Shown: positions 30,470 to 37,818, numbered from the stretch's first letter. The stretch is 64,000 nt of DNA from Chitinimonas sp. BJYL2 (GCF_027257935.1 NZ_JANZKW010000001.1:434001-498000), one strand, 5' to 3'. A program made the numbers and translations. The notes: generated by a model from the letters alone, not told the origin.

Positions 30470-31281
30470 CTTTCCTGAACAACTGGCTTGCCTGACTTAT
30501 CCAGCACGAAACGGCCACCTAGGGGATCTTGAGGAATGGTGGCGACGTAGCCCGCAGAGACCAGCGCCTCCAGCTCGGGCGGAGGGTGCCCCCTCTCCGT
30601 CTGCCAGCGGGTTGTAGCGGAGCGCAGCATGGCCAGCCGATTGATTCGTTGCGCCCGCTTCCTCAGGAAAGCGGCGTAGTCACGATTTCTTGTACTTTTG
30701 GCCATCTCAAGCAAGGTCTGCTCCGCCGCGCTCAAGTCGCCGCGCTCCGCCCAGAAAATGGCCATGCTATCTAGTGACTTCCGCTTGTCGTCCGTGTTCA
30801 TCCTGCGAGCAGCGAGCCGAACGGTCGTGGAGGCAGCCTCAGGGTCTTTATTGAAGTAAAGCTGGTGGAAACCGTAGAAAAAGGGGGGGTACATGTCATA
30901 GGGCCGCCCCTGCATGGCAAGGCTGAGGATTTCCTGCGTCAGCGTCAGCTGCCCGGCCCAGGGCAGGATTGCGGTCGCGATGTAGTAGTTGTCTTCATGC
31001 CCCGGGTTGAAGCGGGCAGCATCCCTTTGCAACAAGCCAAGGACTTGATAGGTCTCCGGCTTGAGTCGATGCGTCCCCACCATCAACGCCCTGAGTGTAT
31101 TGACATTGGCGGCGACATAACGATCCCCACCCGCTAGCGCCAGTTGCGCCGCAGGCGGCAGATAGACTGCCGCCTCGGTATCGACCCGCTGACGCTCGGC
31201 AGTCCGATTCAGACTGACCGACCAGAGATGGCCTGCTACCGCCGCGGCCAAGATGATCATCGGCGCAAATCGGTACCACAC
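30466..31281 (-). CDS. Membrane-anchored protein of unknown function inside the ABC operon
   Basis: 271 residues from a GTG that overlaps the permease stop by one base (TAGTG). One N-terminal membrane helix (RFAPMIILAAAVAGHLWSV), then a soluble, helix-rich domain with TPR-like character (AIFWAERGDLSAAEQTLLEM). The last 45 residues, with LEALVSAGYVATIPQDPLGG followed by a short Gly/Lys turn, resemble the C-terminal part of GspG-like pseudopilins and related proteins. It sits between the permease and ATPase genes, overlapping both, so it is probably an obligatory part of this exporter. Confidence 0.65.
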   Translation of the reverse strand: MWYRFAPMIILAAAVAGHLWSVSLNRTAERQRVDTEAAVYLPPAAQLALAGGDRYVAANVNTLRALMVGTHRLKPETYQVLGLLQRDAARFNPGHEDNYYIATAILPWAGQLTLTQEILSLAMQGRPYDMYPPFFYGFHQLYFNKDPEAASTTVRLAARRMNTDDKRKSLDSMAIFWAERGDLSAAEQTLLEMAKSTRNRDYAAFLRKRAQRINRLAMLRSATTRWQTERGHPPPELEALVSAGYVATIPQDPLGGRFVLDKSGKPVVQER

Positions 31282-32087
31282 TATGCGAACTCCCGCTTCT
31301 GCAATGCATAGTGCGCGAGTACCAGCAAAGCCACCAAGTAAGCACCGACGCTGAACGACGCCGTCAGGACGCTAGTCCAATCGGGGACCACACCATAAAG
31401 AGGCCACGCGCGGATATCCATACGGTCCAGATCGGGGATCAGCCAGCGCACCAGATTGACCGGGCCATCCCATGCCTGCTTGAAGCGCTCATCCCCTCCC
31501 GCCCCCTTGGCCATGAAATCCAGCACGGGGCCGAGAGCACGGGCGGCCACGGCAAACGCTAAGCCCACCAGGAATGGCAACATGGTTGTGGTGGCCGCAG
31601 TGGCTACGGCGAGTGCCAGCGCGGTCACCAGTGCCAGATCCAGCGCCATTAACATTAGGGTGGTCAGATAAGGCAGGCCCAGTTGGAGTTCATGCGGATA
31701 GGCATAGCCCCATGAGGAGTACCGTGTGAGGACATTGAGCATGATCCCCAGCACAGTCAATGCAAGCACCAGCATGACCATAATGCCGAGGTAACGGCCG
31801 ATCAGATACTCTGTGCGCGAACTTGGATAGGCAAAAACAAAAAAGACCGTCCTGCGCTCGATTTCCTTACTGACCAGGTCCTGCACCCAGATCAGGGACA
31901 GCAGCGTTAACGACATGCGGATACCCGACAGGCCAACATCGAGCGCCACAGCCTGAGGCTGCCTGGCAGAGAACGCGGCGGCCAATACCGCGACGCCGAG
32001 CGTTAGCAGGCTCAATAACAGGAATGCTTGAGAAAGCCGACCGCGCAACGCGGACCGGCCGGTTGCCAGCGCATGTTGGAAAATCAT
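31281..32087 (-). CDS. ABC-2 type exporter permease
   Basis: 268 residues with six predicted membrane helices and the ABC-2 layout: an N-terminal helix, a short loop with SKEIERRTVFFVFAYPSSRTEYLIGRYLG (coupling region), then five further helices. It is the membrane partner of the ATPase encoded two genes downstream. It starts 75 bases after the stop of the first six-cysteine protein gene, with a terminator hairpin in the gap, so its expression probably depends on read-through or a separate start. Confidence 0.88.
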   Translation of the reverse strand: MIFQHALATGRSALRGRLSQAFLLLSLLTLGVAVLAAAFSARQPQAVALDVGLSGIRMSLTLLSLIWVQDLVSKEIERRTVFFVFAYPSSRTEYLIGRYLGIMVMLVLALTVLGIMLNVLTRYSSWGYAYPHELQLGLPYLTTLMLMALDLALVTALALAVATAATTTMLPFLVGLAFAVAARALGPVLDFMAKGAGGDERFKQAWDGPVNLVRWLIPDLDRMDIRAWPLYGVVPDWTSVLTASFSVGAYLVALLVLAHYALQKREFA

Positions 32088-32112
32088 GGCATCAACTTCG
32101 AGAGAATCAAGA

Positions 32113-32138
32113 CAAAAGGAGCGGCCTAAGCCGCCCCC
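32113..32138 (-). terminator. Terminator after pilin cassette 1
   Basis: On the minus strand GGGGCGGC-TTAG-GCCGCTCC (8 pairs, one G-T) followed by TTTTGTCTTG, 25 bases past the stop of the first six-cysteine protein. It separates the pilin cassette from the ABC operon. Confidence 0.75.
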
Positions 32139-32162
32139 TTCAGAGATAACAGGGATACCCGT

Positions 32163-32513
32163 TTAGCAACCGGTGGTCAGGTTCGAAGCCACTTCCGAGG
32201 TTGTGCACCCATCGGTACCGCAAGAGGTCGTCGCAGCAGAAACCGCACCACCCGCAGTCGTGCCACCAAACTTGTTCTTGCCCTTGATCGAGCCAGCACA
32301 TACGCCTGCCGTAACGGCATCTTGGGAGTAGTCCATCAGCACATTGGACGAGCACTTGAGGCTGAAGTCATTCTTGACGAAGCTAGCGGTGCTACCCGTC
32401 ACCGTGATGGAAGTTGCGGCACCTTCGCAAGCGGCGGTCGCGCCGGCCTCAAGACTGGCAGCCATAGCGGCAGTCGCAATCAGCGCCGAAAGGGAGATTT
32501 GGGACTTCTTCAT
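32163..32513 (-). CDS. Secreted six-cysteine pilin-partner protein A
   Basis: 116 residues with a Sec-type signal peptide ending near ATA (MKKSQISLSALIATAAMAAS...). The mature part is rich in Ser, Thr, Gly and Ala and has six Cys (29, 54, 72, 98, 103, and the last residue, 116), enough for three disulfides. AAGGAG precedes the ATG. It begins 29 bases after mini-pilin 1 and shares its message and terminator. Protein B is a close paralog: in the last ~77 residues only three conservative changes, despite many silent base differences. I recognise no named family. By position and size it corresponds to the separate globular partner (PilA-C) of the Geobacter short pilin. Confidence 0.8.
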   Translation of the reverse strand: MKKSQISLSALIATAAMAASLEAGATAACEGAATSITVTGSTASFVKNDFSLKCSSNVLMDYSQDAVTAGVCAGSIKGKNKFGGTTAGGAVSAATTSCGTDGCTTSEVASNLTTGC

Positions 32514-32542
32514 GATGAGCTCCTTAACTTGGCCGAAAGGAA

Positions 32543-32725
32543 TCAGTTATTCGAGTTGGCAGCAGCACCAGTCAGGAAGTTGCGCGCATCGGATTGCGCA
32601 GCCTTGTCCTCACCCTTCTTGGTGTACTCGCTGAACTGCGGAATGGCGATTGCGGCCAGAATACCGATGATGGCAACAACAATCATCAGCTCGATGAGGG
32701 TAAAACCCTGCTGTAGTCGTTTCAT
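32543..32725 (-). CDS. Type IV mini-pilin 1 (PilA-N-like)
   Basis: 60 residues from the ATG at 32725, which has AAGGAG upstream; the longer frame is an artefact. Prepilin leader MKRLQQG, then [20 protein letters not shown] and a short tail to residue 60. Glu5 and Phe1 of the mature protein are present. The mature length is only 53 residues: the N-terminal helix with no globular domain and no cysteine. The helix and the following SEY...AAQSDARN stretch align well with the short pilin of Geobacter. It is followed by the secreted partner gene, preceded by a sigma-54 type site, and the mature protein is identical to mini-pilin 2. Confidence 0.93.
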   Translation of the reverse strand: MKRLQQGFTLIELMIVVAIIGILAAIAIPQFSEYTKKGEDKAAQSDARNFLTGAAANSNN

Positions 32726-32787
32726 CTTGTAGCTCCTTGGGGTTGCGCAAAGTGGCAGCATACTGGAGATAGTGCCGCTTCTACTTT

Positions 32788-32803
32788 AGCAAAGAATGTG
32801 CCC
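32788..32803 (-). promoter_or_regulatory. Predicted sigma-54 promoter of mini-pilin 1
   Basis: Minus strand GGGCAC-ATTCT-TTGCT, against the -24/-12 consensus TGGCAC-N5-TTGCW: one mismatch, GG and GC exactly 10 bases apart. The start site would lie near 32777, giving a leader of about 50 bases. Confidence 0.75.
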
Positions 32804-32854
32804 CGCCAAGCAGTCGGCAGACGACTTCGTGAAAACTGCGATACCGAACACCAA

Positions 32855-32886
32855 TAAAAAAGGAGCAGCTCTCGCCGCTCCTTTTG
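32855..32886 (-). terminator. Terminator after pilin cassette 2
   Basis: On the minus strand AAAAGGAGC ... GCTCCTTTTTTATT, a 9-bp stem with an 11-base loop and a T-run, about 18 bases past the stop of protein B. It isolates cassette 2 from cassette 1. Confidence 0.85.
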
Positions 32887-32903
32887 ACCGCATGGGCTGC
32901 TGA

Positions 32904-33257
32904 TTAGCAACCGGTGGTCAGGTTGGATGCAACCTCAGTGGTCGTGCAACCATCCGTACCGCAAGTCGTCGTGGCAGCGGAAACTGCGCCACCAGCGGTG
33001 GTGCCGCCAAACTTGTTCTTACCCTTGATCGAACCAGCACAAACGCCAGCGGTAACGGCATCTTGGCTGTAATCCATCAGAACGTTGGCCGAACACTTGA
33101 GGCTGAAATCATTCTTAACAAAACTAGCAGTACTGCCAGACACGGTCACCGAAGTGGCAGTGCCAGCACACGCAGTAACTGCGGTCGCCTCGACGCTAAC
33201 AATACCAATTGCGGCAGTGGCGATCAGGGACGCCAAGGAAATTTGCGATTTCTTCAT
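32904..33257 (-). CDS. Secreted six-cysteine pilin-partner protein B
   Basis: 117 residues, paralog of protein A. Signal peptide MKKSQISLASLIATAAIGIV with an AxA-type end, then six Cys in the same places as protein A, including the final residue. The central block (VKNDFSLKCSANVLMDYSQD, then VTAGVCAGSIKGKNKFGGTT) is identical to A apart from one residue. The Thr/Ser-rich cysteine tail (TTTCGTDGCTTTEVASNLTT) would be a plausible O-glycosylation target for the nearby GT41 enzymes, which is inference. It starts 28 bases after mini-pilin 2. Confidence 0.8.
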   Translation of the reverse strand: MKKSQISLASLIATAAIGIVSVEATAVTACAGTATSVTVSGSTASFVKNDFSLKCSANVLMDYSQDAVTAGVCAGSIKGKNKFGGTTAGGAVSAATTTCGTDGCTTTEVASNLTTGC

Positions 33258-33285
33258 GATGAACTCCGTAATTAGCTAGAAGGGA

Positions 33286-33468
33286 TTAGTTGTTCGAGTT
33301 GGCAGCAGCGCCAGTCAGGAAGTTGCGCGCATCGGATTGCGCAGCCTTGTCCTCACCCTTCTTGGTGTATTCGCTGAATTGCGGAATGGCAATCGCGGCC
33401 AGAATGCCGATGATGGCAACAACAATCATCAGTTCGATGAGGGTAAAGCCCTTCTGCAGTCGTTTCAT
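33286..33468 (-). CDS. Type IV mini-pilin 2 (PilA-N-like)
   Basis: 60 residues from the ATG at 33468 with AAGGAG upstream. The leader is MKRLQKG and the 53-residue mature pilin is identical in amino acids to mini-pilin 1, although the DNA differs at silent sites, so the protein has been kept constant since duplication. Aromatic residues are Phe1, Phe24, Tyr27 and Phe43; there is no cysteine. It is followed by its six-cysteine partner and preceded by its own sigma-54 type site. Confidence 0.93.
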   Translation of the reverse strand: MKRLQKGFTLIELMIVVAIIGILAAIAIPQFSEYTKKGEDKAAQSDARNFLTGAAANSNN

Positions 33469-33528
33469 CTTGTAACTCCTTGAATATGATCTTGACCAAG
33501 CATGCCACCGTGGCACGCGGACGACTAT

Positions 33529-33544
33529 AGCAAAAAACATACCT
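33529..33544 (-). promoter_or_regulatory. Predicted sigma-54 promoter of mini-pilin 2
   Basis: Minus strand AGGTAT-GTTTT-TTGCT: weaker -24 box but invariant GG and GC with 10 bases between. It lies between the mini-pilin 3 stop and mini-pilin 2, with a predicted leader of about 50 bases, as for mini-pilin 1. Confidence 0.6.
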
Positions 33545-33546
33545 TG

Positions 33547-33738
33547 CTAGTCTGTACCAGGCCCGTTTGCACCAGCCAAATTAAGAAAGTTCCGCGCATC
33601 AGACTGCGCAGCCTTGTCTTCCCCTCGCTGCATGTACTCACTGAAGCTAGGCATCGCTATTGCGGCCAGCACACCGATAATACCCAGAACGATCATCAGC
33701 TCTATGAGCGTAAAGCCTTGCTGTCTGCTGGTATTCAT
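33547..33738 (-). CDS. Type IV mini-pilin 3 (divergent, without partner)
   Basis: 63 residues from the ATG at 33738: leader MNTSRQQG, then [20 protein letters not shown] and a short tail ending GPGTD; mature length 55. Glu5 is present. It differs from pilins 1 and 2 within the helix (V10L, A11G, I15V, I21M, Q23S) and at the tail, but keeps the SEY...[14 protein letters not shown] core. It has no six-cysteine gene directly after it; the next gene is mini-pilin 2. It could be a minor or priming subunit. The alternative starts at 33780 and 33759 would give an unusually long leader. Confidence 0.88.
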   Translation of the reverse strand: MNTSRQQGFTLIELMIVLGIIGVLAAIAMPSFSEYMQRGEDKAAQSDARNFLNLAGANGPGTD

Positions 33739-33775
33739 GACTTCAGGCCTAGGGGTGGACATGGGCGATACAGTA

Positions 33776-33791
33776 CGCAACTAGCATGCCA
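33776..33791 (-). promoter_or_regulatory. Predicted sigma-54 promoter of mini-pilin 3
   Basis: Minus strand TGGCAT-GCTAG-TTGCG, GG and GC 10 bases apart; one mismatch in the -24 box and one at the last -12 position. It lies in the 82-base gap after the HD-GYP gene, with a predicted leader of about 27 bases. Confidence 0.7.
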
Positions 33792-33820
33792 AGACCAACG
33801 CCTCTGGCGCATCAAGCAGC

Positions 33821-35407
33821 CTAGATAGTCGCCAAGCGCAGAATCGCCCCTTCATCCACCACGTCAATCTGCCCCGACTCCAGAAACTGATGGGCGTATT
33901 GCAGGTAGACCTGTTCCTTCACGAACACCTCAAAAAGCTCATGATCCACATGTTTGTCCTTGCACATACGCGCGAGAATGGTCAGCGACTCGGAGAGGGT
34001 CTTGCCTGGCTTGTAGGGGCGGTCGCGCGCCGTCAGGGCCTCGAAGATGTCGGCGATGCCCATCATGCGGGCCTGCAGGCTCATCTGTTCGCGGGTAAGG
34101 CCGCGCGGGTAGCCTTTGCCATCCATGCGCTCATGGTGCCCGCCCGCGTACTCAGGGACAGACTTCAGGTGCTTGGGCCAAGGCAGTGCTTCCAGCAGCT
34201 GGATAGTCACATCAATGTGATGGTTGATGATCTCGCGCTCAGTACCAGTGAGCGTGCCGCGGGCAATGCTGAGATTTTCAATCTCGTCCTCACTCAAGAA
34301 CGGCACAGACTGACCATTTTCGTCACTTAGCCGATAGGCGCCAATGTCGCGCACACGCTGCTGATCTTCCGGCTTCATGAATTCGCCACCCAGATTGGCG
34401 CGGCGCAGGAAAGCGCGGTCATCCTCCAGTTGGACCAACCTGGCCTGGTAAGCGGCCTCATCCGTGACACCACGCAAGAAGGCAATTTCGGCATCTCGCT
34501 TGAGGACTTCAAAGCGGGTATCTATCAGCTTGATGCGGTCAAAGATGGTTTCCAGCTTCGTGGATTTGTCCACCACGTGGACCGGCGTGGTGATCTTGCC
34601 GCAGTCGTGCAGCAAACCGGCGATCTTGAGCTCGTAACGATCCTTCTCGGTCAGGTGGAATGCCTTGAGCGGTCCCCAGTCGACGCGGTTGACCGCCTCG
34701 GCCAGCAGCATGGTGAGCGCGGGAACCCGTTCGCAGTGGCCGCCGGTATAGGGACTCTTGTCATCGATCGCCGTGTTGATCAGGTTGATCAGTGCTTCGA
34801 ACAGGTTTTCCAGCTCATTGATCAACTGCCGGTTGGTGAGCGCAATGGCGGCTTGGGATGAGAGTGACTCAACCAGCCGCTGATCCTGATCGCCAAATGG
34901 TTCGATCTGCCCCTGTGCATCGAGTTTATTGATCAGCTGGAGTACGCCGATGATCTCGCGCTCGTGATTGCGCAAAGGAACCGTCAGAAACGATTTGGAG
35001 AGATAGCCATTGGCGGCATCAAAACGCTTGGTGCCGGAGAAATCAAAACCGACAGCCTGATAGGCATCGGGAATATTGAAGGTTTCCCCAACAAGCGCGG
35101 CGCAAGCGACCACCGTGTGGGTGTTGGGTGTGCCGTCGTCGAGCATCATGGGAATGGGCGGCATGGGGGGCTTTTTCCCGGTGCTCCCACCCATGGCGAT
35201 GCCCAAAGTATCCGTGCGCACGATCTCGAAATGCAGCTGCTCGTCGCGCACCAGGTACAAGGTGCCGGCATCGGCATTGACGAGATTCTTGGCCGCCATC
35301 AGGATCAGCTCGACAAGCCGATTGATATCGCGCTCACTCGATAGCGCAATGCCGATTGCGTTGAGCATCTCCAGCCGATGCATCAGCTGATGGGCCTGCT
35401 CGCTCAT
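33821..35407 (-). CDS. GAF + HD-GYP domain protein (c-di-GMP phosphodiesterase type)
   Basis: 528 residues. A GAF domain spans about 15-200 (FLTVPLRNHEREIIGVLQLI near its end). HD-GYP follows: LLHDCGKITTP carries the HD pair, and the second signature HHERMDGKGYPRGL contains HHE and GYP. All catalytic motifs are intact, so c-di-GMP hydrolysis is expected. An inserted helical segment (about 285-350) separates the HD motif from the HHE/GYP motif. It begins 30 bases after the GAF-PilB gene, whose GAF domain is of similar type. No membrane helix is seen, so it is cytoplasmic. It would lower c-di-GMP near the assembly ATPase, in line with the MshEN-like domain there. Confidence 0.93.
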   Translation of the reverse strand: MSEQAHQLMHRLEMLNAIGIALSSERDINRLVELILMAAKNLVNADAGTLYLVRDEQLHFEIVRTDTLGIAMGGSTGKKPPMPPIPMMLDDGTPNTHTVVACAALVGETFNIPDAYQAVGFDFSGTKRFDAANGYLSKSFLTVPLRNHEREIIGVLQLINKLDAQGQIEPFGDQDQRLVESLSSQAAIALTNRQLINELENLFEALINLINTAIDDKSPYTGGHCERVPALTMLLAEAVNRVDWGPLKAFHLTEKDRYELKIAGLLHDCGKITTPVHVVDKSTKLETIFDRIKLIDTRFEVLKRDAEIAFLRGVTDEAAYQARLVQLEDDRAFLRRANLGGEFMKPEDQQRVRDIGAYRLSDENGQSVPFLSEDEIENLSIARGTLTGTEREIINHHIDVTIQLLEALPWPKHLKSVPEYAGGHHERMDGKGYPRGLTREQMSLQARMMGIADIFEALTARDRPYKPGKTLSESLTILARMCKDKHVDHELFEVFVKEQVYLQYAHQFLESGQIDVVDEGAILRLATI

Positions 35408-35437
35408 GGCCTCGTTGCTCCTGCCTGCAGAAAAGGA

Positions 35438-37807
35438 TTACTTGATACAGACCGCCCGCACCTGGTGCAGGTCGGTCACGCCTTGCAACACCTTCTCAAT
35501 ACCATCTTGCTTGAGCGTGCGCATCCCCTCATCCAGTGCAGCGGCAAGCAACTCAGCCACCCGCGCGTGCTCCTGAATGCGCTTCTTGATCACATCCGTA
35601 CCCACCAGCAGTTCATGCAAGCCAACCCGTCCCTTGTACCCCGTGCCGCCACAGGTATCGCAACCTACCGGCTTGTACAAGGTGAACTTGCCCTCTTTAT
35701 CGGCAAAGTCCCGCTTCCACTCCTCAAACAAGGCTTTGGCTGCGGCTGCAGGGTCCTTTTTCCAGCTCTCCGTATTCTTTAGCTCTTCGGCATACTCTTC
35801 GAGAATCAGCTTGAGCTCAGCGGCATCGGGGTGATACGCCTTCTTGCAGCTGCTGCACAGGCGCTTGGCCAGACGCTGCGCCAGGATGCCCAGCAACGCA
35901 TCGGAGAAGTTGAATGGATCCATACCCATATCCAGCAGGCGGATGATGGACTCTGGCGCGGAGTTGGTATGCAGTGTCGCGAGCACCAGGTGGCCCGTCA
36001 GCGAGGCCTCGATACCGGTACTGGTGGTTTCCTTGTCGCGCATTTCACCGACCATGATGATGTCGGGGTCGGCACGCAGGAAGGCTTTCATGGCGACCGC
36101 AAAGGTCAGGCCGGCCTTAGGGTTCATCTGGACCTGGCGCAAACCCTTCTGAGTGATTTCCACCGGGTCTTCCGCAGTCCAGATTTTGGTCTCGGAGGTA
36201 TTGAGGAACTTGAGCACCGAGTGCAGCGTGGTGGTTTTACCGGAACCGGTCGGGCCACAGACGAAGAACAAGCCATAAGGCTTGGAGATCACCTTGCGCA
36301 GGGTCTCGTTATTGCGCTTGGAGAAACCCATCTTGTCCAGGGGCAACGGTTCGCCCGAGGCAAGAATCCGCATCACCACGTCTTCCATACCACCGGCTGT
36401 CGGCACCGTGGCCACCCGCAGCTCGATATCGAGCGGGCCGTATTTCTTGAACTTGATCTTGCCGTCCTGCGGCTTGCGGCGCTCGGAGATATCCAGATCG
36501 CACATGATCTTGATCCGCGTGACCAAGGGCTCGCGGTAGGCCGAGGGAACTTCAATATAGGGCTGCAACGAGCCATCCCGACGGAAGCGGATTTCAGTCT
36601 TGGCCTTGCCGGGGAAGGGCTCGATATGGATGTCTGAGACACCCATATTGTAAGCATCGACAATCACCTTGTTTACCAGCTTGACCAGCTCGTTGTCCTG
36701 CGCGGCCGAGATGGCCTCGCTGCTGATGGACTCGATCTCATCACCATCATCGCCCATGGTCGAGAGCAGGTCGCCAATGGAGCTGCCATCACTGCCGCTG
36801 CCGGCAGCGCCAAAGAACAGATCCAGCTGCTGGTTGAACTCATGCTGGCTGCAAACACGATAGATGAGCTTCTTGCCCGGATAGACCTGGCCACCCACAC
36901 CGCTGCCGCGTACTTTCTCGGGATCGGTGGCCACAATCAGAATGCCATCCTTGCCCTCTTCCAATGGCAACCATTGGGCCATTTCGGCGTAATCACGCTT
37001 GATGGACTTGAGCAGGTCCATGGGCTTGAGTCGCTCTGCCTTGAAGGGCTCGTAATCCACACCAAAAAAGCGCGCCAGCGATGCCCCAAGCTGTGCCGGG
37101 GTAATCCTCAATTCCTTGCGCAGTACTTCTTCTGCATCGTAGCCATGCTCTCTCGCCCCACGGATGGCTTGCTCCAGTTCGGTGGCGGTGAGCACACCGT
37201 CCAGCACCAGATAGTCAAACTTGGTCCGGGCAATGAAGGGGCCGCCGTGCTGGCGTTGCTTCATGGCAATGGCCAGCGTTTTGCAAAGATCGCCCGCACC
37301 TTTTTCAACCAGCGCGGGAAACGGGCGTCCTGCCCGGTTGTTGATGAGTTGCAGCACGCCGATCAGGGTATCGGTGGCTTCTTCGACGATGGGGACAACC
37401 AGCATCTGCTGGGTACGGTAGCCCGTGCGCTTGTCGACCTCCTGCAGGAAAGTCAGCTTGGGGTGAATGGCCTTGAGTTCGGCCAGATCGTAGACATCCT
37501 TGATATTGACCAGCGTCTTCGTGTGCGCCACATACCCCGCGATGCTTTGCTCGCTGATGGGTAGCTTGAGTTCCTTGAACGAATTGAGCCCGGTTTTGAC
37601 CTTAGAAACAATGGCGTTGCGCTCATCGTTCAGCGCATAAATGGTCAAACGGTCGGCATTGAACAGCTCGCAGATGGTGCCGCTCACTTCGAGCATGATC
37701 TCGTCGAGATTGCCGGTGGCGTGGATCTTGTTGGTAACAGCCTGCAGATCGCGAGCCAGTTGCAGTTCAAGAGAGAGTTCAGGGGTGCCGGCGACGGGTT
37801 TGTTCAT
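35438..37807 (-). CDS. GAF-PilB/GspE fusion: pilus assembly ATPase
   Basis: 789 residues, longer than PilB (about 570) because of an N-terminal GAF domain (about 15-180). Next comes an MshEN/GspE-N-like domain (about 200-300, with LRKELRITPAQLGASLARFF), a type known to bind c-di-GMP in MshE. The ATPase core has Walker A CGPTGSGKTTTLHS, the Asp box, Walker B in PDIIMVGEMRDKET and the His box GHLVLATLHTNSAPESIIRL. The zinc tetracysteine is CSSC ... CDTC. This is an extension-type motor. It is the only assembly gene of the pilin system inside the window; platform protein and secretin are not seen. Tight spacing joins it to the MBL gene (11 bases) and HD-GYP gene. Confidence 0.93.
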   Translation of the reverse strand: MNKPVAGTPELSLELQLARDLQAVTNKIHATGNLDEIMLEVSGTICELFNADRLTIYALNDERNAIVSKVKTGLNSFKELKLPISEQSIAGYVAHTKTLVNIKDVYDLAELKAIHPKLTFLQEVDKRTGYRTQQMLVVPIVEEATDTLIGVLQLINNRAGRPFPALVEKGAGDLCKTLAIAMKQRQHGGPFIARTKFDYLVLDGVLTATELEQAIRGAREHGYDAEEVLRKELRITPAQLGASLARFFGVDYEPFKAERLKPMDLLKSIKRDYAEMAQWLPLEEGKDGILIVATDPEKVRGSGVGGQVYPGKKLIYRVCSQHEFNQQLDLFFGAAGSGSDGSSIGDLLSTMGDDGDEIESISSEAISAAQDNELVKLVNKVIVDAYNMGVSDIHIEPFPGKAKTEIRFRRDGSLQPYIEVPSAYREPLVTRIKIMCDLDISERRKPQDGKIKFKKYGPLDIELRVATVPTAGGMEDVVMRILASGEPLPLDKMGFSKRNNETLRKVISKPYGLFFVCGPTGSGKTTTLHSVLKFLNTSETKIWTAEDPVEITQKGLRQVQMNPKAGLTFAVAMKAFLRADPDIIMVGEMRDKETTSTGIEASLTGHLVLATLHTNSAPESIIRLLDMGMDPFNFSDALLGILAQRLAKRLCSSCKKAYHPDAAELKLILEEYAEELKNTESWKKDPAAAAKALFEEWKRDFADKEGKFTLYKPVGCDTCGGTGYKGRVGLHELLVGTDVIKKRIQEHARVAELLAAALDEGMRTLKQDGIEKVLQGVTDLHQVRAVCIK

Positions 37808-37818
37808 GATGTGTGGGT

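Larger units (their letters stand above)
32163..32725 (-). repeat. Tandem duplicate unit 1: mini-pilin + six-cysteine protein
   Basis: First copy of a two-gene unit repeated at 32904-33468. Gene order, spacing (29 versus 28 bases) and reading frames are conserved; the base sequence differs mainly at silent positions. Confidence 0.9.
32904..33468 (-). repeat. Tandem duplicate unit 2: mini-pilin + six-cysteine protein
   Basis: Second copy of the unit at 32163-32725. Between the two pilin genes I count roughly eleven silent changes and one replacement, which lies in the leader (Gln to Lys). Confidence 0.9.

Noticed and set aside
32163-33257. Six-cysteine proteins as toxins, bacteriocins or lipoproteins
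   Set aside because: No lipobox, no immunity gene, and strict pairing with pilin genes; the partner-subunit reading explains more.
33524-33532. Extended sigma-70 -10 (TGCTATAGT, minus strand) before mini-pilin 2, and TGCTAAAGT before mini-pilin 1
   Set aside because: Neither has a -35 box, and the shared TTGCT is better explained as the -12 element of a sigma-54 site with GG ten bases further upstream.
32543-33540. Longer starts for the mini-pilins (up to 24 extra codons)
   Set aside because: They would give leaders far longer than type IV prepilins; the chosen ATGs of pilins 1 and 2 have AAGGAG at the proper distance, and all three give 7-8 residue leaders ending in Gly.
32543-33738. Calling the mini-pilins conductive nanowires because of their likeness to the Geobacter short pilin
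   Set aside because: They are shorter and have fewer aromatic residues, and conductivity cannot be read from sequence; the split-subunit comparison does not need it.
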